Assembly (NCBI RefSeq): GCF_007489275.1
Contig: NZ_VLNR01000020.1
Location: 21,562-85,561 of the forward strand
Reading direction: 5' to 3'
Source: Aquimarina algiphila
GTDB taxonomy: Bacteria > Bacteroidota > Bacteroidia > Flavobacteriales > Flavobacteriaceae
DNA length: 64,000 nucleotides
Both the position numbers and the translations under genes were made by a program. The notes under the pieces were generated by a model, which ran no database searches, had not been told where the DNA came from, and worked only from the letters and a program-made list of their open reading frames with translations. Within the stretch, counting starts at the first letter, position 1. Every line of letters begins with the position of its first letter. Below, piece after piece: positions 35,729 to 44,110 of the stretch.

Positions 35729-36619
35729 ATGGAAATTGAATTGAAAAATAACGCTCCAGGGATTTTGGAAGAAACTCAGATTGAAGATGGTTTTCATATT
35801 CTAAAATTTCAGAACGAAACCAATGATGATCAGTGTGTTATAAGAGAAATCAACAGTAGTTATATTCAATTTCATTTCTGTGTAAAAGGGGCTGTAAAAT
35901 TTAATTTTAACAATGGTAGTTATGCCATCAGTTTAACTGAAGAGAATTCACTTTTACTTTACAATCCTCAACGCGATTTACCAATGAATCTCGAAATGGA
36001 AAATGATTCCTGGTTAATTACAGTTCTTATTTCTATAAAAAAGTTTCACTCTTTATTTTCCAGAGAAGCAGACTATATTCCGTTTCTTGGAGAAGGTAAT
36101 CGCGATAAAAAATATTATACCGATGCAATAATTTCTCCTGCGATGGCTGTAGTTTTAAATCAAATCATGAATTATAGCCTACATAAATCTATTAAACTAT
36201 TATATTTTAAAGGAAAAGCTTACGAATTACTAAGTCTTTACTTTAACAGGCCAGAAAATGCAGATATAGAACAGTGTCCTTTCTTAGTAGATGAAGAAAA
36301 TGTATTAAAGATTCGAAAAGCCAAAGAGATCATTATCGCTCGTATGGCAGAACCCCCTACATTACAAGAATTATCCAACGAAATTGGACTTTCATTAAAA
36401 AAACTTAAAGATGGTTTCAAACAAATCTATGGCGAACCAGTATATACATTCTTATTTGACTACAAAATGGAAGTCGCCAGACAACTATTAGCTTCAGGAA
36501 GTCATAATGTAAATGAAGTTGGACTAAAAGTAGGCTACAGTACGGCAAGTCATTTCATTGCCGCGTTTAAGAAGAAATTCGGCACTACTCCAAAAAAATA
36601 TGTAATGAGCCTAAACTAA
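35729..36619 (+). CDS. AraC-family transcriptional regulator divergent from hemA
   Basis: 296 residues. A beta-rich N-terminal sensory domain (about 1-190, no membrane segment) is followed by a typical AraC double helix-turn-helix (about 200-296): PPTLQELSNEIGLSLKKLK in the first and VNEVGLKVGYSTASHFIAAF in the second, ending FGTTPKKYV. Placement back to back with hemA, and the association I recall for such regulators with flavobacterial heme genes, suggest control of heme synthesis or of iron/heme-responsive genes. The ligand is unknown. Confidence 0.88.
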   Translation: MEIELKNNAPGILEETQIEDGFHILKFQNETNDDQCVIREINSSYIQFHFCVKGAVKFNFNNGSYAISLTEENSLLLYNPQRDLPMNLEMENDSWLITVLISIKKFHSLFSREADYIPFLGEGNRDKKYYTDAIISPAMAVVLNQIMNYSLHKSIKLLYFKGKAYELLSLYFNRPENADIEQCPFLVDEENVLKIRKAKEIIIARMAEPPTLQELSNEIGLSLKKLKDGFKQIYGEPVYTFLFDYKMEVARQLLASGSHNVNEVGLKVGYSTASHFIAAFKKKFGTTPKKYVMSLN

Positions 36620-36641
36620 TATTTTCATTACTAATTAGATA

Positions 36642-36809
36642 TTACTCTTTAGGAATCCCAACACCTTTTTGTAAGGATACTATAGAATCATACATCCCCT
36701 GATCATCATCAGAGGCATCAGCCAAAACCGATACAAAATCAAATTGTTCTAGAAGTTCCAAAACAAAAGATAATTTCTCTTTTTCGACATCCACAATTAT
36801 TCGTTTCAT
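36642..36809 (-). CDS. small conserved-looking protein (55 aa), unknown
   Basis: Reading from the ATG at 36807-36809 gives 55 residues beginning MKRIIVDVEKEKLSFVLELL and ending KGVGIPKE. An amphipathic helix (about 9-23) is flanked by a short strand and an acidic stretch (ADASDDDQGMYDS). The pattern resembles small Bacteroidota proteins of the 'strand, KxxxxxxxLLexLdFV' kind, some annotated as antitoxin-like; no toxin partner is adjacent. It converges with the AraC gene (22 bp between stops). Support comes from codon structure and a plausible protein-like sequence rather than a recognised domain. Confidence 0.55.
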   Translation of the reverse strand: MKRIIVDVEKEKLSFVLELLEQFDFVSVLADASDDDQGMYDSIVSLQKGVGIPKE

Positions 36810-37042
36810 GTGTTTTTTTTATTTTGTTTGTTAACCATCACATGGAAACTTTAACAATTAAAATAAACATTTAGTACACAACACTAGATATTATTTTAAT
36901 TGAGTCGGTTTCATCTTTGCTTTTTAATCATTTAAAAATACTAAAAATAAAATTACTCGACTTTCAGTTTGTTACAATTTAACGTAATTATAAATTCTTC
37001 ATACGTATCTTTACATTAATCTATTAAATTTCAAAGCTCTAT

Positions 37043-37600
37043 ATGCCTTCTTCTCCTAATTTAAAAGAAATCCTACAAGAGTTTTATACGGATAACAATT
37101 TTGGTGAAGATGGTAATGCCTACAATAAAATTGCATGGTTCGACTTCAAAGTGATAAAAATACCTCTTCCAAATCCAAAAGGAAGACAAGAAATACTCTA
37201 TATACATGATCTTCATCATTTACTACATAATAAATCTACAAAATGGAGTGACGAAGTGTTTATAACTGGATGGGAAATCTCTACTGGATTAGGAACTCAT
37301 TATATGGCTTGGGTATTTTCTTTTACAGCTTTTTTTATTGGAGTATTCACGTATCCAAAACAATTATTCCTTGGATTTAGTAAAGGTGCTAGTACAAAAG
37401 GAATTATTAGCCTCAACCTCAGCAAAAAAGATCTTCTTTCTTTATCTCTGGAAGAACTAAAATCTAAAACCCTAATTGACATTCATCATAATACAAAACC
37501 TTCTTTTTCATTAGTACTTAGGTTCTCTATATTTGTATTGATAAGTCTTATCATCTTTTTATTACCAATCCTCCTAATAGTTCGTATTTTTGTTTTCTGA
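37043..37600 (+). CDS. membrane-anchored protein with HDxxH motif, possibly Coq4-like
   Basis: 185 residues. The N-terminal half carries HDLHHLLH (55-62) followed by acidic residues at 71 and 78 (WSDEVFITGWE), resembling the metal-binding HDxxH...E pattern of the Coq4 family. Two hydrophobic regions follow: about 87-107, and a long C-terminal one at about 155-184 ending at the stop, which looks like a tail anchor. It ends 12 bp before hemH and probably forms an operon with it. Coq4 similarity rests on the motif alone; the function is not established. Confidence 0.6.
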   Translation: MPSSPNLKEILQEFYTDNNFGEDGNAYNKIAWFDFKVIKIPLPNPKGRQEILYIHDLHHLLHNKSTKWSDEVFITGWEISTGLGTHYMAWVFSFTAFFIGVFTYPKQLFLGFSKGASTKGIISLNLSKKDLLSLSLEELKSKTLIDIHHNTKPSFSLVLRFSIFVLISLIIFLLPILLIVRIFVF

Positions 37601-37612
37601 AAAAGAAATACT

Positions 37613-38650
37613 ATGAGTAAAGGAGTTCTCCTCGTTAATCTTGGGTCACCAGACAGTACTGACCCAAAAGATGTGAAAAAATACCTTGGTGAGTTTTTAA
37701 TGGACCCCAGAGTAATTGATGTTCCTCTTTGGGCACGAACCTTACTGGTAAAAGGAATAATTCTAAATACCAGACCAAAAAAATCTGCCGCAGCATATAA
37801 AAAAATATGGTGGAAAGAAGGTTCTCCTCTTATCGTATTATCTGAAAGATTGCAAAAAAAAGTCGCCGATCGCACGTCTGTCCCGATAGGTTTGGCTATG
37901 CGTTATGGAGCAATGAGTATCAAAAAAGGATTGCAAGAATTGCATGATAAAGGTGTTAATGAAGTTATGATAGTACCTTTATACCCTCAGTTTGCAATGG
38001 CTACCACTGAGACTATTCTGGTACTGGCAGAAGAGTTACGGGCAGAGCATTTCCCCAATATGAAAATTACGGATGTTCCTGCTTTTTATAACAAACCTGA
38101 GTATATCGAAGTCCTTTCTGGCAGCATTAAAGAACATCTAGAAGGTATTGAATATGAACATCTTTTATTTAGCTATCACGGAGTACCCGAAAGGCATATA
38201 AGAAAGAGTGATATTAGTAATGGGAACTGTAAAATGGATGGAAAATGTTGCTTTAAAAAAGGATCAAAGCAACACGAGTTCTGTTATCGTCATCAATGTG
38301 AGATGACAACGGTGCAAGTAGCTAAAAAACTAGGACTTAAAAACGGAACTTATTCTACTTCATTTCAATCTCGTTTAGGTTTTGATCCATGGTTAAAACC
38401 TTATACCGATCGTACCATCGAACGAATGGGAAAAGAAGGTATTAAAAAAATGGCTATTGTAACTCCTGCTTTTGTTTCAGACTGCTTAGAAACATTAGAA
38501 GAAATTGCGATGGAAGGAGAAGAAATATTTCACGAAGTTGGAGGTAAAGAATTTACTACTATTCCTTGTCTTAATGATCGGGATGATTGGGCAGAAGTTG
38601 TAGCTAACTGGATTAATGAGTGGGTTTCAGTAAAAACCCAACTTGTATAA
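37613..38650 (+). CDS. hemH: ferrochelatase
   Basis: 345 residues. It inserts Fe2+ into protoporphyrin IX to make heme. The start MSKGVLLVNLGSPDS, the metal-binding histidine in FSYHGVPERH (His189), the C-terminal acidic set DCLETLEEIAMEGEE and the motif SFQSRLG are intact. A cysteine-rich stretch CKMDGKCC (about 206-213) lies in the mid-region, as in several Bacteroidota enzymes. Its stop overlaps the following MATE gene start by 1 bp, so the two are translationally coupled. Confidence 0.97.
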   Translation: MSKGVLLVNLGSPDSTDPKDVKKYLGEFLMDPRVIDVPLWARTLLVKGIILNTRPKKSAAAYKKIWWKEGSPLIVLSERLQKKVADRTSVPIGLAMRYGAMSIKKGLQELHDKGVNEVMIVPLYPQFAMATTETILVLAEELRAEHFPNMKITDVPAFYNKPEYIEVLSGSIKEHLEGIEYEHLLFSYHGVPERHIRKSDISNGNCKMDGKCCFKKGSKQHEFCYRHQCEMTTVQVAKKLGLKNGTYSTSFQSRLGFDPWLKPYTDRTIERMGKEGIKKMAIVTPAFVSDCLETLEEIAMEGEEIFHEVGGKEFTTIPCLNDRDDWAEVVANWINEWVSVKTQLV

Positions 38651-40041
38651 TGGCAAAAGTCTCCTCTGAAGCCCTAGGAAATGAACCTATTGGAAAATTG
38701 CTTATCAAACAAGCTGTTCCTGCTTCTATTGGAATATTAGTAATGTCTCTTAATATTCTTATCGATTCTATTTTTGTAGGGAATTGGATAGGCTCTATTG
38801 CATTTGCTTCTATCAATGTTGTACTCCCTGTATCTTTTTTTATCGGAGCAATAGGTATGTCTATTGGCGTAGGAGGTTCTAGTATTATTTCACGTGCTTT
38901 AGGAGCAGACACTAAAGAAAAAGCTTTAAGAACCTTCGGAAATCAGATTTCTCTGGGATTTCTATTTATGGTTTCCCTAGTAGTTCTGGGACTCATCTTT
39001 GTTGACGACATTATTCCAAGATTTGGAGGGAAAGGTGATATTTTTGAACCTGCAAAGATTTATTATACCATTCTTTTATATGGAGTTCCTATTCTTGGAT
39101 TTGCAATGATGGGTAATACTGTGATCAGAGCAGAAGGCAAACCAAAATTTGCGATGACTGCAATGATTATCCCCACGATCAGTAATTTACTTCTAGATTA
39201 TATTCTTATTAAAGTATTAGATATGGGAATGCATGGAGCAGCTTGGGCAACCACAGGTTCGTACTTAGCATGTTTCTTATACATTTTTTGGTTTTTTTCT
39301 TCAAAAAACTCCGAGCTTAAGATTAGTTTTCGTCACCTTAGGTTACAAAAGGATATTGTTTCTGAAATTGCCAAACTAGGAGGAGTAACGCTCTCTAGAC
39401 AAGCTGTAGTAAGTGTCACCTATTTATTGATGAATAATATCCTTTTTGATATAGGACAAGAAGGTTTAGTAGCCGTATATGCTATCATTGGGAGAATGCT
39501 TATGTTTGCTTTATTCCCTGTTTTTGGAGTTACCCAAGGGTTTTTACCTATCGCAGGGTATAATTATGGTGCTCAACAATACCAGCGTGTACGTGAAACT
39601 ATAAATACTGCAATTACTTATGCAGCAATTGTAGCAACATTAGTTTTTATTGGGTTAATGATCTTTCCATCAGAAATTACTTCTTTATTTTTGAGTAACG
39701 ATCCTAATTTAGCCCCTAAAGAACTTGCATTAAATCGGTTTGTTTTATCTCATACTTCAACGCCTATGCGGTGGGTTTTTGCAGCTACCCCAATTATAGC
39801 CCTTCAGCTTATCGGTGCTGCTTATTTTCAGGCAGCGGGAAAAGCAATTCCGGCTTTACTACTTACACTATCCAGGCAAGGATTCTTTTTTGTCCCTTTG
39901 ATTCTTATACTTCCAAAATTTTATGGGGAGTTCGGAGTTTGGATCTCCTTCCCCATTGCAGATATACTATCCACAATTGTTACCGGGTATTTTTTAAACC
40001 GAGAAATACGAACAAAGCTTTCAGTTACAAAAACTACCTGA
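38650..40041 (+). CDS. MATE-family multidrug/cation exporter
   Basis: 463 residues from the ATG at 38650, which overlaps the hemH stop; an in-frame ATG 30 bp upstream lies inside hemH and is less likely. Twelve hydrophobic segments are arranged in two halves, each with MATE features such as GKLLIKQAVPASIGILVMS and RQAVVSVTYLLMNN, and a FLPIAGYNYGA motif in the second half. Family members exchange drugs or metabolites for Na+ or H+ at the inner membrane. Coupling to hemH hints at export of a heme-pathway or toxic product, but that is conjecture. The 3' end overlaps the next convergent gene by 8 bp. Confidence 0.93.
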   Translation: MAKVSSEALGNEPIGKLLIKQAVPASIGILVMSLNILIDSIFVGNWIGSIAFASINVVLPVSFFIGAIGMSIGVGGSSIISRALGADTKEKALRTFGNQISLGFLFMVSLVVLGLIFVDDIIPRFGGKGDIFEPAKIYYTILLYGVPILGFAMMGNTVIRAEGKPKFAMTAMIIPTISNLLLDYILIKVLDMGMHGAAWATTGSYLACFLYIFWFFSSKNSELKISFRHLRLQKDIVSEIAKLGGVTLSRQAVVSVTYLLMNNILFDIGQEGLVAVYAIIGRMLMFALFPVFGVTQGFLPIAGYNYGAQQYQRVRETINTAITYAAIVATLVFIGLMIFPSEITSLFLSNDPNLAPKELALNRFVLSHTSTPMRWVFAATPIIALQLIGAAYFQAAGKAIPALLLTLSRQGFFFVPLILILPKFYGEFGVWISFPIADILSTIVTGYFLNREIRTKLSVTKTT

Positions 40042-40534
40042 TTTCTATCTGCATTTTATTCAACCCTTTGTCAATTAAATAGTCATAAAATTCATTTTGA
40101 GCTCCAACTTTGGCATGATGCAACAAAGTAAAACCATGAGGTCCTTTAGCAAAAATCAAATCTGGATACATTTCCAAAATCGGCTTTACCAATTCTATCT
40201 TGCCAAGCATTGTTAACACAAAAAGGTTAACCCTGGCTCCTTGAGAGATTAAATATTCTGCAACCTCTTTATTACCTACATGACCAGCTCCTTCAATAGC
40301 TTCTTCAAAATCTCCATTTCCCCAATCATAGCGACTATATATTAAATTGGGTTGTTCTGCCAACATTTCTTTTACCTTTTTAATATCCCCGTGACCTGCC
40401 GACACAAATTCTTTTACCAATTTAACATCGACTGGATCTGGATTTTGTATAGATTCTGAGTAGATTAAATGTGGAGTTGCAGTTGCCAAAGCAATCCCTC
40501 CCAATGAGTTTCTAATAAATGTTTTTCTGTCCAT
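40034..40534 (-). CDS. exported ankyrin-repeat protein
   Basis: 166 residues. The N-terminus MDRKTFIRNSLGGIALATA resembles a Tat-type leader but has RK rather than the twin arginine, so the export route is uncertain. The body holds about four ankyrin-like repeats: DIKKVKEMLAEQPNL, NKEVAEYLISQGARVNLF, KIELVKPILEMYPDL and HGFTLLHHAKVGAQNEFYDYLI. Ankyrin repeats bind protein partners. It lies 12 bp downstream of the Nudix/NTF2-like gene in the same direction and overlaps the convergent MATE gene by 8 bp. Confidence 0.82.
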   Translation of the reverse strand: MDRKTFIRNSLGGIALATATPHLIYSESIQNPDPVDVKLVKEFVSAGHGDIKKVKEMLAEQPNLIYSRYDWGNGDFEEAIEGAGHVGNKEVAEYLISQGARVNLFVLTMLGKIELVKPILEMYPDLIFAKGPHGFTLLHHAKVGAQNEFYDYLIDKGLNKMQIEIR

Positions 40535-40546
40535 CTGGTTTTTGTT

Positions 40547-41485
40547 TTAGTTCGTTTTTGTTGCAGCTTTACTAATAATCTTCCACTCTCCTTCAATTTT
40601 TTTTAGCAAAAAAATATCCACATATCGTATGTCTTTTCCTTCAGCCTTAATTTCGGCTTTTGCCATCGCAATATCATTTTCTTGATCTATAGATAATATT
40701 TTTCCAATTCGTCCATTAAATTTGCCTTCTTCTTTCTTTTCAAACCAAGATGCATACTCTTGTATAGGTACGATCCATAGTTTTTTGTCTTTATGCGTGA
40801 GGAACAAATTTGCTTCTGCATAAAAAGCCTCTTTAATAGATTCTGTTTTATTATATGAAGTCCCTTCAAGATACGCATTGATTGTAGTTCTAATTTGATC
40901 TTCTTCATTGATTTCAAAAGAAGTTTTACCCAAAGGATATATTGGTTCTAAAACCTTACGATCTCTCACGACACCATTAGCGTCCTGATAAAGTAAGTAT
41001 GAGCCTCCCCATAACATTTCTGGAAATTTAAATATTTGAGTAGTCATTTCAGAAAAAGATCTTACGGATACTCCTGTTTTAGGATTAGATATCTTTTCTA
41101 TAGCCTCTGAAATAGAAAACCACTCTGCTTGCTTCATATCTGATGGTGTTTTCAATATACCTCCATTCATCTTTGCAGAATAATGACTACGATATGATAC
41201 TTCATTCTTAAATTCATATTTATATGTAAAAAGTCCCTTTAGTTGATGTTCTGATATTTTTAATCCAAATTTGGAAGCTAAACTATCAAGTGATTCTTTA
41301 ATAGATTGTCTTGTATTATTCCTTATCCCTGGTGTAGACCACCCATATTCATTATTTTGTAATAAGACTTCATTGTTTTCATTAAAAATCAATAGACGTT
41401 GAACAGTATAATTGTCAATTTTATTTTTTTCTTGTGCTAAGGAAACCTGCACAATTAATAGTAATATAAAAGCTATTTTTTTCAT
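40547..41485 (-). CDS. secreted fusion of degenerate Nudix domain and NTF2/SnoaL-like domain
   Basis: 312 residues with a signal peptide (about 1-17, cleavage near SLAQ). Residues about 25-160 have the Nudix fold pattern (VQRLLIFNENNEVLLQ, GWSTPG, then a helix), but the Nudix box GX5EX7REUXEEXGU is not preserved: the segment after STPG lacks the REUXEE glutamates, so hydrolase activity is unlikely. Residues about 190-310 look like a lumazine-binding/SnoaL NTF2-type domain (DQIRTTINAYLEG, ending KIEGEWKIISKA). The pairing is unusual for a periplasmic protein. The function is unknown; the Nudix call is from pattern only. Confidence 0.7.
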   Translation of the reverse strand: MKKIAFILLLIVQVSLAQEKNKIDNYTVQRLLIFNENNEVLLQNNEYGWSTPGIRNNTRQSIKESLDSLASKFGLKISEHQLKGLFTYKYEFKNEVSYRSHYSAKMNGGILKTPSDMKQAEWFSISEAIEKISNPKTGVSVRSFSEMTTQIFKFPEMLWGGSYLLYQDANGVVRDRKVLEPIYPLGKTSFEINEEDQIRTTINAYLEGTSYNKTESIKEAFYAEANLFLTHKDKKLWIVPIQEYASWFEKKEEGKFNGRIGKILSIDQENDIAMAKAEIKAEGKDIRYVDIFLLKKIEGEWKIISKAATKTN

Positions 41486-41521
41486 TTCTAAATTTTAGTT
41501 ACACACAAATTTGATTGGAAA

Positions 41522-42694
41522 TCATTCATGAATAGTGACACTATTCTTTATCCGTACTATCTTACCTTGATCTTCATCGGTCAACATATAGAGTTTTCCA
41601 TTTGGGCTTTGCGCTATTTTTCTTGAGCGCACTCTATCATCAACAAATAATTCTTCTGCACTTTTTATACTTTTATTTTCTATTCTAAATCGCCAAAGGC
41701 TACCTCCAGATAGTCCTGGAACCAATAAATCATTTTTCCATTCTGGAAATTCATCTCCCGTATAAAACATAAGTCCGGTTGGAGCCACGGTATGTTTCCA
41801 GTACCAAACAGGATCTGTAAAGGACACTCCTTCAAGTCTGGGAGGAACATAATCCCGACTTCGATAACCACCAGTAGTAATGATTGGCCATCCATAATTT
41901 GCTCCCGGAGTTAACAAGTTGATTTCGTCGCCCTGACGAGTACCATGTTCGCTAAACCAAATATTTCCAGTTTCTGGTTGTACTGTTATTCCTTGTGCTG
42001 CTCTAATTCCCGCTGCATAAATACCCGGAATAGCTGTTGCACCAAAATCTGGATTATCTTTTGGGATACTTCCATCAGAATTTATTCTATAGATTTTACC
42101 TCGTTTGTCTGTTACATCCTGAGCAATTGGTATTTTGGGTTCATCAATTTCTTTAAACAATCGCTCTCCCATTGTAATGTATAGCTTATGATCAGAACCA
42201 AATGTCATTCCTCCTCCGTAGTGAAAATATTCTCTTGTAAAAGGTCCAGCTTCTAGTAAGGTTTTAATATTGATTAAAGAGTCATTCTCCAGTACAGCAC
42301 GAACCACTTTGGTAGCACTTCCTTTGCCTTTTTGTTTGGCTGCATAAGAAAGGTAAATATGTTTGTTACTATTGAAATCTGGATCTAATACCACTTCAAA
42401 AATACCCGAATTATCTCCTCTGTACACTACTCTTAGACTATCAGTAAGGTCTTTGGGAAATCCTTTTATGATTTCTTTCTTCTTAGAAATTAAATTTACT
42501 TTTAAAAGACCTCCATCTTTTTCGGATACTAAAACTTCATCTTCTGATAAAAAAGCAATACTCCATGGATGATTAAGACTATCAATTATAGTTTCTTTTA
42601 CAGGAGATGTTTTTGAAGAAATAGTCTGAATAGGTTTTTCGACTTTACTACAACTTAGTGTTCCTAAAAGCAATAAGAGGATTACTCTGTTCAT
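41522..42694 (-). CDS. PQQ-dependent glucose/sorbosone dehydrogenase-like lipoprotein
   Basis: 390 residues with a lipoprotein signal (MNRVILLLLLGTLSC, Cys15). The rest is a six-bladed beta-propeller of the GSDH/YliI family: LNHPWSIAFL, VLDPDFNSNKHIYLSY, a YHYGGG-like loop (FHYGGGMTFG), RRGK/NSDG-type repeats, IWFSEHGTRQGDEINLL and NYGWPIITTGGY. Family members oxidise aldose sugars using PQQ in the periplasm, although many Bacteroidota homologues are of unproven substrate. It has an isolated position with its own 87-bp upstream gap. Confidence 0.9.
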   Translation of the reverse strand: MNRVILLLLLGTLSCSKVEKPIQTISSKTSPVKETIIDSLNHPWSIAFLSEDEVLVSEKDGGLLKVNLISKKKEIIKGFPKDLTDSLRVVYRGDNSGIFEVVLDPDFNSNKHIYLSYAAKQKGKGSATKVVRAVLENDSLINIKTLLEAGPFTREYFHYGGGMTFGSDHKLYITMGERLFKEIDEPKIPIAQDVTDKRGKIYRINSDGSIPKDNPDFGATAIPGIYAAGIRAAQGITVQPETGNIWFSEHGTRQGDEINLLTPGANYGWPIITTGGYRSRDYVPPRLEGVSFTDPVWYWKHTVAPTGLMFYTGDEFPEWKNDLLVPGLSGGSLWRFRIENKSIKSAEELFVDDRVRSRKIAQSPNGKLYMLTDEDQGKIVRIKNSVTIHE

Positions 42695-42781
42695 GTTTTT
42701 TGATTTTGAATTCTGACCGCAAAATCCAAAAGATGCTATTAAAAACCTTTAAAAATCATGATCTTTAAAACGAAAAAGATC

Positions 42782-43795
42782 TTAAATCGTACTAAATTGA
42801 TTTTTGTACTGTGAAGGAGTGCGTCCAGTTTCAGATTTAAAAGCCAAATTGAAAGAAGTTACATTACCAAAACCACAATCATATGCAATAGTAGCCATTT
42901 TCTCTAATGCATAATTGGGGTTAATCAGTAAAGTCTTGGCTTTTTCTATTCGATAATGATTTACAAATTCTGAAAAGTTTTTTTGCTCATTTTCATTAAT
43001 CACCTGAGATAATTCTCTGGCAGTAACCGATAGTTTATCTGCTATGGTTTGTAGTGAAATCCTTGGATTCAGATACACTTCCCGATCTTCAAACATCTCC
43101 TTTACTTGCTGAAGTAATTTTTTTGAAGCGGTACGATCAATCGTTGATTTGCTATATTTTTCTAATGCAAAAACATGTCTTTTTAATAATAAATAGGAAA
43201 AACCATAAACCAATATAGAATAAAGAATAGCTCCTCCAATATAAAAGGGGATGAATCCTATAAAATTACTTAGATAAAAACACCAGATAAGACAAGCTCC
43301 GATTACAATCGTACGATACCATTTTAAAAGTTGAGGATTAGCGACTTTCCTTCTTTTATAAATGTAAGTCCAAGATAAAATAAGATAAATGGCCAGATGA
43401 AAGACTACCAATCCATAACTTAAGTAGGATTCGAAATTTTTGACATTGGGAATCAATTTACTGCATAGAACAAAAAGTACAAACGGAATCAGGTGTAGAT
43501 AATGTAGCTTTGAAAAAACGGCATTTTTGTTTAGAAGTGCTTTTCCATAAAACCATAAAAACGGACCAGACAATAAAATTCCTGAAATACCAAGATTGCG
43601 ATACCAGGGATCAAGAACCATATAATTATTAAAAACCGATTTGGTAATTCTTATGGTTAATCCCAATAATACAAATGCCAGAAATGTATTGGCTTTTCTG
43701 TTTCCTTTTTTAAGGGTAAACAAATAAAAACACAAGAATAGAGCTTGGGCTAAACCCAAACAGCTTAAAACAAGTATAAAACCATCTTTGACCAT
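42782..43795 (-). CDS. 7TM-type AraC-family regulator
   Basis: 337 residues. The N-terminal half (about 1-210) has seven hydrophobic segments typical of membrane-sensing AraC proteins of Bacteroidota. The C-terminal domain (about 235-335) is an AraC helix-turn-helix: ISLQTIADKLSVTARELSQV and MATIAYDCGFGNVTSFNLAF, ending GRTPSQYK. It would sense a signal at the membrane and bind DNA directly. The target is unknown; the GSDH gene is the next gene downstream on the same strand and the BNR protein gene is divergent. Confidence 0.88.
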   Translation of the reverse strand: MVKDGFILVLSCLGLAQALFLCFYLFTLKKGNRKANTFLAFVLLGLTIRITKSVFNNYMVLDPWYRNLGISGILLSGPFLWFYGKALLNKNAVFSKLHYLHLIPFVLFVLCSKLIPNVKNFESYLSYGLVVFHLAIYLILSWTYIYKRRKVANPQLLKWYRTIVIGACLIWCFYLSNFIGFIPFYIGGAILYSILVYGFSYLLLKRHVFALEKYSKSTIDRTASKKLLQQVKEMFEDREVYLNPRISLQTIADKLSVTARELSQVINENEQKNFSEFVNHYRIEKAKTLLINPNYALEKMATIAYDCGFGNVTSFNLAFKSETGRTPSQYKNQFSTI

Positions 43796-43923
43796 ATTTC
43801 AAAATTAGGAATGATCTTATAAGGTAAGGTTAAAATTACGTGAAAATCTTTTGGAATAATTTTTAATTCCAGACTTTAGTGCCCCATCAAATCTACTTAT
43901 TACAATTTTTCTAAAAAGTGCTA

Positions 43924-44080
43924 AGAGTATGTTTAAAAAGAATATGAATTGAAAATGAATAGTTTGAGGTTTTGATGAAGTTTCAAATGCTGAGCATATC
44001 GAGATATTTGAAGTTTTTGAAACAAAGTCATAGTTTTCAAAATAGTAGTTTTCAAGAAATAAGGTTTTTAAACATACTCT
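43924..44080. repeat. 157-bp element with 16-bp perfect inverted ends (MITE- or BIME-like)
   Basis: AGAGTATGTTTAAAAA at 43924-43939 recurs as an exact reverse complement at 44065-44080. The interior is AT-rich and non-coding, with a CTGAGCATATCGAG segment resembling the other REP-like units here. No clear target-site duplication was identified. It ends 30 bp before the BNR gene. Confidence 0.55.
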
Positions 44081-44110
44081 AAGGTATTTTTCAACTAAAA
44101 CACAACTCAC

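Noticed and set aside
37486..37875. 129-residue minus-strand frame across the 37043 gene and hemH
   Set aside because: Antisense to two supported genes, including the conserved hemH N-terminus.
38613..38912. 99-residue minus-strand frame over the hemH/MATE junction
   Set aside because: Antisense shadow of two clear coding regions.
43817..44110. 97-residue minus-strand frame upstream of the BNR gene
   Set aside because: It runs through the inverted-repeat element, has no protein-like pattern, and ends right at the divergent gene start.
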